Positions 23,758-34,847 of a stretch of DNA of 64,000 nucleotides are shown here, one piece after another. This stretch comes from Candolleomyces eurysporus (taxonomy: Eukaryota > Basidiomycota > Agaricomycetes > Agaricales > Psathyrellaceae). The first letter of the stretch is position 1. The number at the start of each line of letters is the position of its first letter. Under the pieces are notes generated by a model that saw nothing but the letters and a program-made list of their open reading frames with translations, searched no databases and had not been told where the DNA came from. The stretch is from NCBI GenBank assembly GCA_027579435.1, contig JANBPK010000859.1, positions 1 through 64,000 of the forward strand, in the 5' to 3' direction. Made by a program: the position numbers and the translations under genes.

Positions 23758-25160
23758 TCAGACATTCGCAACTTGGTCTTCAAACCACTTCCAAAGGTCT
23801 GCACCGAGTTTCTCGTCGTTAATAACCGGATTTCCTGTGCCAATACGCGCCCAAGGTATCAAGTACTAGCACATATGAGTTCGTCATTGAGATATCTTTC
23901 GGACGGAAAATAGGATATCACATACTTTGCCATTCAATGTGGCGCCTGCTTGAGTGGTTCCGGCCCAAAGCTGGGTTAACGCACCCATCGGCACTGGATA
24001 CAGCATCATGGACTGGAAACATCTTTAGAGAAAATCTAGCAAATGATGAAAGGCAAGACGAACGATAACTTTGTATTCAATTCGCCCGAGATGTCTCCCG
24101 AGGTCCGAAGCCAAGTTGCCTGGGTTTAGCCCTGTGGAGACTATCCCTTGATCTCCGTACCTACGAGCCAACTCCTTCGCGAATATAGCATTACCCTAAA
24201 TATACAGGTATCTCAGAACGCGGTATGCTCGCAGGATGTGAAGATCCCGGACTCACCAGCTTGCTTTGTGAATAGAGCTGCCTGGGTGTACACCTGCGTC
24301 GTTCAGGACTGTCCTTCAAGGTATTGAAATCGATTTTGCCCATCAAGGATGAAGAGGACGAAGTGTTGACCACTCGGGCGGTGCCGTCTGGGCTAGATTT
24401 GACGCCCTCCAACAGCGCCGGAAGGAGGAGCTTGGTGAAGTAGAAATGCCCTGGTACGTCAGATGTATGTCGGCTCTGGCATTTATAATGCTCCGTAGGC
24501 TAATGAGCGACCCACCGAGAGTGTTGGTGCCAAATTGGAGATCATATCCGTCGACCGTCAAATCCGCGACTGGGGGCATCATAAGACCTCTGTGGAGGAC
24601 GAACAAAAATCAAGCTTCATCTCAAATGAGGGCCAGTAGGAAGTGGACTCACGCGTTATTGAAGAGTACATGTAGCTCCCTCTCCTTACTGCATGCCGAC
24701 GCCAATATTTCAGAAAAGGATCGGGGAGATGACGACGAGGAACAACAGACTTCAGGAATTCCTCGGCAGCAGCTTTCACAGCCTTGAGGCTTGCCAAGTC
24801 GAGCTTGAGGAATATCGCCTCCTTCCCAGTCTCATTCTTAAGATCTTGAATCGCACTTTCAGCCTTCTCTTGACTGCGGGAGGCAATATAGACTTTGGCG
24901 TTATGATTCAAAAGAGCCTGATGGATGAAATTTTGCTGGGGCGCTAAGTTTGGACGTTGGAATGTAGACGTACCTTTGCAGTCTCTTTACCGACACCTAG
25001 AAATGCGGATTGGATATAAGCCGTTGGCGCCGAGTGAGAGCAGAACCGTACCTGTGTTAGCGCCAGTGACAATAATAACTTTCCCCGATAGGTCGGGAAT
25101 ATCGTCCACAGAAAATGTGGGTTTAGGAGGAAAGGCTTCCCTAATCAGAGCTACAGGCAT
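23758..25160 (-). CDS. Short-chain dehydrogenase/reductase, array copy D
   Basis: The start at 25160 gives [20 protein letters not shown]. The same Rossmann and NNAG blocks follow, here [19 protein letters not shown]. The substrate-loop region differs ([18 protein letters not shown]) and the active site is YSQSK. It ends [10 protein letters not shown]. It is the most diverged of the four and lies at the far end of the array, which would fit it being the oldest duplicate. No breaks were seen. Its upstream flank shares only part of the repeated block. Confidence 0.86.
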
Positions 25161-25910
25161 TGGGTGATTGAGATAGTAAGGGTGGGTGCGGGGCAGGTCC
25201 CTCTAGAACGTCCTTTTAACCTTGTCGCTTGACCTTGGCTAGGGTCTGGTCCACACGAGTGGGCCCGTTCTTCGGAAGAACGTCTGTGCTCGGGAAGTTG
25301 GGCTCTAACATTTCCAGAGCACTGAATGTGTTTTTTGCCGCTGTTCCACCACTAGAGTGCTTGGATTTACTGTGCCGACGAGACGCGTTATTCCCAGCCG
25401 GGAACTATGACATGCCTAGTGTGACCTGATTCGCTTGGGACACCCATCTTTGGCGGTACTCTACCCACAGCATTAATAGGTGCCTGCAGGGCGACGTCCC
25501 TCAAGCAGGGAAAGGCGCAGACTAGAATAGGCACTCTTGAAAAGAAGTCAAAAGAAGACGTCGTCTCACTGGGAAGCCTGGCTGACAGCGAAGAAATGGT
25601 GTCATCATCCGCCCGTTCCGCGTCGAGCTCTCAGGCTTGAATTGCCAGGGGAAAGCACAACCCTCTGATTCCCACTGGCAGCATTATGTTCGAGAAGAGA
25701 ATATGACGGGGTTCGACGCCAGTAAGCGCTCGGCATGGGCGTCTGTGAGGGGCGTCTGTAAGAAGATCTAGAGGTCCGTGCGCGAGGACATGGTTTGGCA
25801 TAGTTCCCACGCATGTTTTGACTAAGTGGAGCCCGACTTGGGCATACCCTTTTGTCTCCCTTCCTACAGCGTCTGCGTCAGCCAGCCTCTTGCGCCAGCA
25901 CCCAGCAACG
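25161..25910. other. Intergenic, array end and Red1-like promoter
   Basis: About 25220-25450 still resembles the dehydrogenase upstream block in a decayed form. The rest carries no recognisable gene. An antisense frame at 25631-26074 is taken as a shadow. The last 60 bases before 25911 are C/T- and AG-CA-rich, as in many fungal 5' leaders. Confidence 0.5.
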
Positions 25911-28900
25911 ATGGCCATGACCGCCGCCACCGAAACCTCAGCAGTGTCTGCATCGTCCCTCAGAGCTCTTGCCTTGTCTACCCTGAAGTCGAAGAGGAGA
26001 AAACCTGCGGCCGTGCAGCCTGTTGTACCTGGCTTGTCAAGACGATTGCCTCCTGTGCCGTCGCTCGATGGCATGCAACTGGATTATGGAGAGGACGAGT
26101 CCGCTTCAGCAGCAGGGTCTTGGATGGACGTTGATTCCCCTGTGATCCAAGACGGCCACATGCGCGAAGAAGGAGAAATCAGTGACGAAGAGGGGTCCTC
26201 AAAACGACTTTCAGCAAAAGCGGAAACAGAACTACCGCCCCAGGAGCCCCCTGCGGCTCCAGAAAACCCACTGCCAGCTCCTGGAGGTCTTTCTCTTCTG
26301 GATCGAATTACAGACCCGCCCAAAGTTTTGCCATCAATGCCTGAATCCTTGAAGCCACTATCAGAACGCATCTCGTCTCCGCCTACCGCTTCTACATCTT
26401 CAAGATCTATTCACGCGGGTCAGGTACGACCCAACGTACCAAGTGCGTCAAACTGTCTCCCCACTCTCGAGGTGTTATCTCACTCCTCTAACCCCTTCTT
26501 TAGTGGACCAATCAAAATATGACACCGCCAAAGATTTATTCCTGGAGCTTCTAGGTTGGGGAGTTAAACCCGAGTACTTCATCGAAGCTGGAGTGACAAG
26601 AGAGCTTATTTATTATGCATTCACCGAACTCAACCTTCAACTTCCTGAAAACCTTGATACGAAAGGGCTCCTTCCCTACAATCCCGAGACCGTCAAGAGC
26701 TTCAGCTTCATCGAGCCTGATCCATCTTCGCCAGCAAGTCTGAAGGAGCCTTCACCGTTTCCTTCTGATGCCCCTGATACTGGAAAGCCATCGCACAAGG
26801 ATCAAGTCGCTGCCGTTCCTGCTCAGGGTGACCTTCATGATATTGAAATGCTGCGCCGTCAGGAGCTCATCGCGAGAAAGGCGGTGCAGGCTTCTCGCAA
26901 GGCCAAGAAAGCAAATACCAATCCCGTTGTCGCCAATGTTCCGTCAGAAACTGTGGACGATTTCCTCAACAGCATCATGCCAGCGGTTGAGGTCGTTCCT
27001 TCATCTCCCCATACCCCTGCATCACCATTGGTCGAGTCATCGAGTGAGCGTCCAGCGCCCAGCGTCTCCCCCCCGTCTCCAACTCTCTTCGAGGAAAAGT
27101 CGAACTCCACTCCTCCCCTTGAAGCTCCTCCACTGTCCACTGAATCAGTGACAGTTACATTCGATAACGCAATGCGATTGTCTCCCGACAGCAGTTCCGG
27201 TGACAGCACGCCGACCCACCAAAATCCTAACCGTCGAGGTACGAAACGCCCAGTAGCGTCCGACTTTGTAGATTGGGATGGAAGTTCCCGACCCCTGGGA
27301 CGCAGCAACAGTTACGACGTCACTCCACATCCCCATCACCATCATACACGGAGGAAAACCGGAACAACTAGTTTCGTGAATGTCCCCATGAGGTGTGTTA
27401 TCGACCTGAGCGACAGCGAAACAGACGAAGACGACGAAACTGCCACTCGTCCGACGACCAGCAAAGTCGTCTTCGCACTCCCATCAAACGGTGTTTCTAC
27501 CCCCAACAGATTTAAACCCGTGGCAAAGTCTGCTTCCTCCACCGGAACGACTACGCCTTCTACCCTCGAGGAAACCGAAAGGGAGATCGAACGAATGAAG
27601 CAGTTGATCGCCGAACGAACGCGACGGCAGAATCTAAAGAAGCTCGCTGTAGGTGGTTTCTGGTTGGAATCAGAAAGCGACTGAAGCGTCGGATCTCAGG
27701 CGGCTAAAGCTGGTGCGGTGAATGTAAATGAATTAGCACCCTCGGCTCGAGAAAGCCTTGCACCCGTCTCCAGGCCTGCCGTTGCTCCAGCCTCGAACTC
27801 TACTTCACCGGTGGCGCCCCCTTGTGAGTCACTTCCCATGTTCACGCAGTGGACCCTCACGAAGACGCTACCGTAGCCAATTCTGGACCCGCTCTAGCAG
27901 ATGTCGGTAAGTTGGCACTACCCATTGGGTACCTCCTGGTACATACTCATTTCAAATGCAGACGATGTTGGCAAGGCATCGGTACAACTATTGCAAGGTC
28001 TCAATTTATCCATCGAGACCCGTTTAAACACCTTCTGATCGATCTTGTTACTCAGACCAAACGATGGAAGAGCAGGATACAAAAGCGGCAAGAATTATCT
28101 TCCCCTTTTCCATTTTCCTTTGCTCATTGACAAATTATTTTCGCTCCTCTCTATCTCCCAACGTGGCATTGGCACTTCAGGAACCAATGACCTCAGTTGA
28201 GCATGATCAGGAACTATCTCCGTCGAGCGGATCAGTCGACGTTGACATTGCAATGTCTTCGTCGGCACAGGTACGTTTTCTCCCTCATTCTTCTCTCTTC
28301 TTCCGCTGCCTGGTTTTAAGGCCCCTCTTGCACCCGAACAATCGCTGACGTCCCTGCAGGTACCGCAAGTTTCCACTGTGCCTAACGCTCAAGAAATGTC
28401 TACGCCGCGGCATGAGATTTCCATGCCTCACGATTCATTTTTTGCGTCTTATCCCTTGTTGCGCTTGAGCTTACCAACCTACCTAGCTGGGGTGCCGTCC
28501 TCACTCAAAGACAGCTCGCCACCCTCACTTCCCCTGCCAGACTTGAAACCCCTGCGAGAAGCAACACTAATTAAGTCGATTGACCCCAGCAAATTTTTAT
28601 GCCAATACGAGGTTCCGGGCGGTGGAGTATGCCGCGACGCGAACTGCGAAGATGTCCATTTAAGTCGACTCGACGGACTCTCATCCATTGAACCGAATGG
28701 TGCGTTGAAGACATTTTCACTTTCCGTGGGATGCACTCATCTTTGCTTCGTGGTCGTTTCGCTTATCGTTTATGTTTTTTCGGTATCCTCGTCCATCATC
28801 AGATCAAGACACTGCGAAGTACCTCTGCAGTGTTTGTGACGGACTTTCTTTCGACTTGATCCTTGCCGCTCTGCAACAGGAACGATCCAACAAGCCTAAT

Positions 28901-28978
28901 GCAAGCCTCGAAGAGCTGGTTGCTCAAAGTTTAGCTTCTCAACGTTCGTCTTTACCGGAACCACCACCCGCAACTTGA
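25911..28978 (+). CDS. Red1/ZFC3H1-like zinc-finger protein (nuclear RNA surveillance)
   Basis: The frame opens MAMTAATETSAVSASSLRAL and is mostly low-complexity Ser/Pro/Glu sequence. A folded-looking block KYDTAKDLFLELLGWGVKP is followed by FIEAGVTRELIYYAFTELN. A coiled coil comes later (TEREIERMKQLIAERTRRQN). An intron 27649-27702 removes the apparent stop at 27682-27684. Near the C-terminus (28597-28665) lies CQYEVPGGGVCRDANCEDVH, a C-x9-C-x4-C-x3-H finger of the putative zf-C3H1 type. That finger is known from fission yeast Red1 and human ZFC3H1, core parts of the MTREC/PAXT complexes that hand RNAs to the nuclear exosome. The role is inferred from the finger and overall layout. An upstream in-frame ATG at 25818 is possible. 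The region 28000-28200 was spliced uncertainly. Confidence 0.75.
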
Positions 28979-31900
28979 AGACGATGGCGTGAAGTACCGG
29001 CCTGGTTTTCTGGAAGATAGACGTCTGGCTACGGATGTATGAACATTTCAGAGGACCCATCTGCAACAATTGGTAATCTGCTCGTCGGCTCCAGGATCGG
29101 GATCTTAGTTGACGCTGGCCGCTCTGTGGCCGCAAGGAACGAAAAGATCCGAGAGGGACAATCTGTGTGGAAGAGAGGACTATTCGAATGACAAGATGTA
29201 GCAGTGGGGATGAGGTTGGGAAGGGCAAGTGAAGAGCGCATATCTCGCGCCACCATTCATATCTGTCGCCTGGGAACGGGGCTGAGAGGGCTTGCGCACG
29301 TTTTGCCTCCTGGCGATCGAGATCGCATCTTCTGGTTCTCCTTACTGTCATTGACAGTGTTTACCTCTTTTGCTTTGCGCTCAGGACACAGGTGCGAATG
29401 GCTTTTTTGGAGGTGGTGTGTACGGCCTTCCGATCTCGTTCTTCCCGACTACCATGACCGAGATGATGTTTACTCCACTTTTTATTTCGCGTATCCTTGT
29501 CTATTTGTATCTTACAGTATCGATTACTTTTTTTTTAATGCGCGGTTTGGATATTCGATGGTCATTTCGCATGCGCAGCTCTTTAGAGGCCCGGACATGG
29601 AGTCCGTCTAATGTGATGAAGAAGACAGATGCCATACCCCAAGGGGGTTCTTCACGGTAACGTCACCCGCCTGTGCTCATGTGCCTCGTTGCTCATACCG
29701 TATCCATTCGTAAGGCTTGCGCAATCAACTACTGTGATTTCTGATAGGGATCTCGTAGTGAGCGCCTTTATGAGTACCCTTCTTTCCTGATAACGATTCA
29801 GATCTAGCTGCGACCCCCCGTCGCCCCCCTTTTTGACTTTTTAGCAATACTGGCCTGTGGTTCCCTTTCGGGAATAAGCTTTTCGGTGTGCTTGTGGTCA
29901 TGGGTGCATGTGGACTCGCCTCAACCCAGATGCTTTGCCTTTTGGATTTGAGGAGGCGGTGGCAAAGTTCGCATATGTCGATTTAATGACGAGCTCGAGG
30001 ATTGGGATTGCCACGATGGCCGCTGCAACCGCTAGAAAAAGGCTATTCTGCTACTCTGGGACACTCCGCGCAATTTGAGAATGCGTGGTTTCAATGTAGA
30101 TTTTTGGTATTCGAGTTACCCAGAGGGGCATGTTAATGTTGTTTAGACTCGGTAGGAGAGCTTATTTCCTCGCGTTCTTGGAGCGTTCGAAATCGAACTC
30201 CGGGAGTGTTCGAGGTCGATGTGGGTGCACGCGGGCGCCTTCAATGCGGCGAGGCGGTTCCCTCTTTTTTTCGAAATACACATATCTTATCTACCCGCGT
30301 GTATAATACAATTATAAACTTTACTTCAATTAACCTTCCCGCCGTTCGACATACCCCAATCAAGCCGCTTCTGAAAGGTAAAAGTGACTCGCACTGGATG
30401 CGCATCGCCCGTTTCAGGTGACACTGCGGAAAACCATTGTTCGACGAGAATGGAATTGTCTCTTCAAGAGCAGATCTACTTCTTTGATCCTTCCTGCTCC
30501 ATCTCCTGAACCCAGAAGCTGTAGAATATGAAGTCCTTGCGGCGTGCAATCTTAGCGCCTCGTTATCATTAAGGTTCAGGAGACACTGGACCCACCACCG
30601 GCGGTTCCATGAGGATTCCGAGGGGAACCGCCAACAGTCAATCGTGGCGCACATCGCAACAACGTACGCCCTGCCGAATACCGCGTCCAGTGTGCATAGT
30701 ATCAACCAATTGGAATTTTGGGTTCATGTCTAGTGTCCATACAATCATCGATCTCTCGCTGACATCGAAACGGCGTCTGTCACCCCGGCCCTACTTCAGG
30801 ATGTCACACATACGACATACCATTCACAATTCAAGGTGATGATCATTCCCGACCGGAGTTTGTGTGGGTCGTCTCAGGTCCCGCCGTAATGTTTGAATTG
30901 GTTCGGTGGCAGGTGCTTGACCAAATACAGAAGCCTCGCATATAATGCCATTCTTTTCGGTATACTGCGGGCGAGGTAGCAAAATAAGCATCATACCGCT
31001 ATCCCTCCTCAATGTGCACAGCAAAGGGTGTCTGTAACCTAAGAATACAATCAATCCATCTTCTCGGTGTCTAAGGTGCCGCGAATACTCAGAGCAGATG
31101 ACAATTTGCTTCATTAAGATGGGAATAGAATACGATGTTTGGGGCAGAAGGCGGCTCCGTGATACACTGACGAAGGCCGCGATGATTAATTGAGCATCGA
31201 TTCCTACTACACTGGGCATGTCAACATGATAGATGAAGTAACCTCATTACGAGCTGTTTCTAAACGGTAGACTTTTTCCCTAGTGCGATAATCGGCTAAG
31301 GTAACACCACCTTCGATGCTGATCTAGCCGCGCACCGAATATGTTCAAACTTCACATTCTCTGAATGTATCACGAGGGAACTGTGGCGCTGGTGGCGACA
31401 AAGTTGCTTATCAGGGTATGAGGAAGTCAGGGACCAGGGTTCGAGCGGGCTCCTCGATTGTACTTGGGTGAGCGCCTGACTCGAGTCAGTCTGTAAGCAC
31501 TGATACTAGTCAGTACTGCGGCCAAAATATCAAGCCGACTCACACAATCATTTGACCCTAGAGATCAGGATGACTGTTAGGCTGTCTATACACTCACCGA
31601 AAGCATAGACAATCAAGGGTAGGATGGCTTCTTCGCGTTGGTGAGCAACGCGGATCGGCTCCTTTTAGCCGCCTATGCAGCGTACCACGATGACAGGCAC
31701 GGCGCAAGGATATCTGGCCTGTCGGTTTCTGTCAAGGAACTTGAAGATCGCTTTAAATTTCCACCAAGCCCCACGCCCGTCTCGGACATCCGGAGTGCGT
31801 GGAAGATCTGACATGAGATTTTGCATTCCATCCGACTCAATTGCCAGACCAAGCGAGTTAGCTGTCAGCGGAATGAGGATGAGCAAAGCAGACGCGATTT

Positions 31901-33631
31901 CAGCGTCTGTATCGGGTAGCGAGGCCGTCCACTGTTGACCTGGGCGCTGCATTCGGCCATGCGCCTTGGACGGAATCAAATGAAAGCGCAATTGAATGGG
32001 CGGACGGGCCGTCTATATTCATCGGCTACACGGATGCTCATGACCTGGGGCCAGATGATGGGGTAGGACGTAACCGCAGAGGAATGATAGATGGCTTGTG
32101 CAAAATTGCTTGCATCAGTGCTATGCAAGCGAGTCTATCTTATCTTTGAAAATGTAACGTCACGGAGGGGGCACCTTCGGGGTGCTTAGATGAGCTGGAG
32201 AGGGGAGTGACAGGTGGCTTCCGAGAATGTCGCTCCAAAGAGCGCTAAAGGCCTAGGTTACGGTATGGATGAAGGACCAAGTGACCAGTCTACCCCACTG
32301 CTTTGCTTGTCATTGAGGCGCCGTGTTTCGTATTTTTGGCAGGTGTGGGTAAAAATCTGGAAACGAGATCAAACGGGGGACAGAAAGCGATCAGCAAACG
32401 AATTTGGACGCAAGGTTCTTGATGTCATAGAGCTGGGCGCTCTGGAAGCGCACACCGTTCCCTAATCGCGAGGGCGCCGGCATTCAAATAGGACGTAGCT
32501 TTCTGGCCCGAACTGAGGGAGTTTGTGGTCAGAGAGGGAAAGGGTTGATTCACAGCGTGCAGGATGTCTGCCCGGATGTGCCGTTGTGATTCTGGGGCAG
32601 AACAAAAGAGGGACCATTGAAACTGAAAAAGGAAAGCTGTTGCGCGTTGCCTGGTGATCAAGGTGTGACTAATAATGGACGCGCAGAGGCCGGGGAAAGG
32701 GGAGGAACGGCCGGAAAACGACGTGATGGAGACCTTCTGATTGGAGCAATTGCCATGGAAAGGGGAGCGTGGGAAGGGACGCGGGAAGGGGCCGGAGTGT
32801 ATGATAATTGAGGCAAGTGCGCAGCTGGTGATAATGTGCATCGGAGGAGATGAATGGCAGATGGCTCATGGCCCGGGATCTGTCTGCGAAGCGTGAGGAG
32901 CTGGGAATAGAGGGGGCCAGGTCCCGATTTATATCGTCACCTACCGCTTTTGGCCTCATCAGCGTGTGTGCCGAGGAAAGGGACCCTCCGGTCACGCTGC
33001 CTCTCCGTGGGAACCCCTGTGGAGCGCCCGTCCGCGTCGCGCAAAACTGGGTCGAACAAACGAGGGCCAAATTTCGAGCACAGGGAGGGGGGGGCCTTCC
33101 TGGCCCGAGCAACGCCAGGGGACCGTGACGACGGGGCGCGTATGGGCGGGGGGGAACAAGGGAAAGGAGAGACAAAGGCAGGAAGGCGGTGCGTGCCTGT
33201 GACAGGGGTGACAGGAGTGACGCGTGACAGCCGGAAATGGAGGGTTGTTTGGCTCTGTAATTCTTCCGCCAAAACGACCACCAACAAACCTCTGAGCTCA
33301 AAAACAGGTCCTGATCTGACTTCCCTTTTTGCCCTCCTCACAATTCCTTTTCCGGTCAGACTCCGTAACTCGAATTCGCTCGTCTCTTTTCGTCCAACAC
33401 CAACTTTCTAGTCTTCCCCCCAAGACTTTGCCAAAACGTCGTCCTTCACACAAGCCTCGTATCCCGTAAGCATCTTCTCCTGTCCACTGCCCTCGTCGTC
33501 GCGGCCGGCGATGCCCATCGCGTCCCCCTCCCTCTACAACTCCCGCGATATCGTTCTCTTTCCGGCCCTCGGACACAGGCATCGTCTCATGGTCTCATGT
33601 CTCCTCCCTCTAGCAGCCCACCTCGCCCTCG
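28979..33631. other. Long gene-poor region upstream of the MADS-box gene
   Basis: About 4.6 kb without a convincing gene. Open frames at 29370-29660, 30241-30705 and 31665-31991 have no family features and no neighbouring exons that extend them. The last 330 bases (33300-33631) are C/T-rich and likely hold the promoter and 5' leader of the MADS gene. The remainder may be regulatory, transcribed noncoding, or decayed sequence; I see nothing that decides. Confidence 0.5.
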
Positions 33632-34847
33632 ATGCGCAAGAGGCAGAGGACCCTGGACATCCATCCAGGCCCCGTAGCTCCACCCGATGCCCATGCGNCC
33701 CCCGGAGGCGCCGTGGGCGACGACGCCTTTATCAACGACCATGACGCCGTCGATGGGTCTGGCGACGACGACGAAGAAGAGGACAAGCCCAAGTCTGACA
33801 AGAAGGCCGGACGCAGGAAGATCAAAATCGAATTTATTCAAGATAAATCGAGACGTCATATAACGTTCTCCAAAAGGAAAGCTGGTGAGTCGCGAACACA
33901 TTTTCGTGCATCGTCCTTCTCACATGCCTATTTCCAGGCATCATGAAAAAGGTAATTCATCTTCCCGTTTTATTCGCCACGACTCCCTCGACTGATTCGG
34001 TTCCAGGCCTACGAGCTGTCAACACTCACCGGCACACAGGTCCTCCTCCTCGTTGTCTCGGAGACCGGTCTCGTATACACCTTCACCACCGCCAAGCTCC
34101 AACCCCTCGTCACCCAGCCTGAAGGCAAGAACCTCATCCAGGCCTGCCTCAACGCCCCCCATGGCACGCTCCCCTCGAGCATGCCCGTCGGCCCTCCCAT
34201 AGGCCGTGCATCGGGCCCCATGGTCACGCAGGCCACCAACAACCTCCCCGGCGGTCTTTCTATTGGAAGCAACCAGTCGGGAAACCCCTCTAAGGATGAG
34301 GACGACGATCACGACGACGACACCGCTGCACATGGAGGACGCGCAAGTTCTGGTGACAAGCGACGCCGTCGTGCCTCATCCACTACAGGTCCTCCACCAG
34401 GCAGCGCCAGCAACCCCCGCGGTCCTNACGTCTCCTCACTCGCCCAACGCCACTGTGCCTCCTCCACTGTCTATCCCTCCTGGTAGCCAGCCTGGTCATC
34501 AACAACACTCTTCGCATCCCCAGCAAACCCAGCAGTCCATCGCACTTGGCTCGCCAACATCACCTCAACAGCAACACCCCCAGGTTCCATCGGCTCAATA
34601 CTCTTCCGGATCATACAGTCAACATCCTGGCCAACCTCAGACTCACCATCCGCAACACGACGCTGGCATGTATGGTAGCCATATGATGTCCCCTGGTAGC
34701 TACTCCTATCCCGGGCCAGGTGCGCCGCCCAATCAAAGTGGACAACAACTGGGTGGCTTGGCAGCTGCCGCTGCCTCACATGGACATTGGGGTCAGGCAG
34801 CACAGCAACCTCCAGTTAGTCAGGGTGGCCACTACGGAAGGCGTTGA
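33632..34847 (+). CDS. MCM1: SRF-type MADS-box transcription factor, MCM1 homologue
   Basis: An acidic N-terminus (DGSGDDDEEEDKPKSDKK) precedes the MADS domain: GRRKIKIEFIQDKSRRHITF, SKRKAG, IMKK, AYELSTLTGTQVLLLVVSET and GLVYTFTTAKLQPLV, with the SAM-like extension LIQACLNAP. This is the SRF/MCM1 branch, which binds CArG boxes and works with partner proteins in mating, cell cycle and development. The rest is a Ser/Pro/Gln/His-rich tail ending HYGRR. The 14-base exon coding IMKK (33939-33952) is flanked by two introns. The N at 34427 breaks the tail frame, and dropping it rejoins NPRGP to TSPHSPNATVPPP. The N at 33698 must be kept for the start at 33632, so the extreme N-terminus is less sure. 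Confidence 0.9.

Noticed and set aside
16363..25160. Transposon-driven origin of the dehydrogenase array
   Set aside because: No transposase, terminal inverted repeats or target duplications seen; unequal exchange explains the pattern more simply.
29204..29660. Overlapping plus-strand frames after the Red1-like gene
   Set aside because: Aromatic- and Arg-rich translations look like T-rich noncoding DNA; no domain and no sensible splice partner.
30170..30230. Possible tRNA B-box (GTTCGAAATCG) and a similar string near 31440
   Set aside because: No matching A-box, acceptor stem or T-stem pairing could be built.
30241..30705. 154-codon minus-strand frame
   Set aside because: Composition resembles random translation (many Arg, Cys, Trp); no homologue recognised.
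31665..31991. Overlapping frames on both strands
   Set aside because: Considered as a gene relic or transposon piece; no motif of either kind could be identified.
33511..33697. Alternative upstream start for the MADS-box protein
   Set aside because: It needs the N at 33698 removed and gives an unlikely N-terminus; the start at 33632 reads better.
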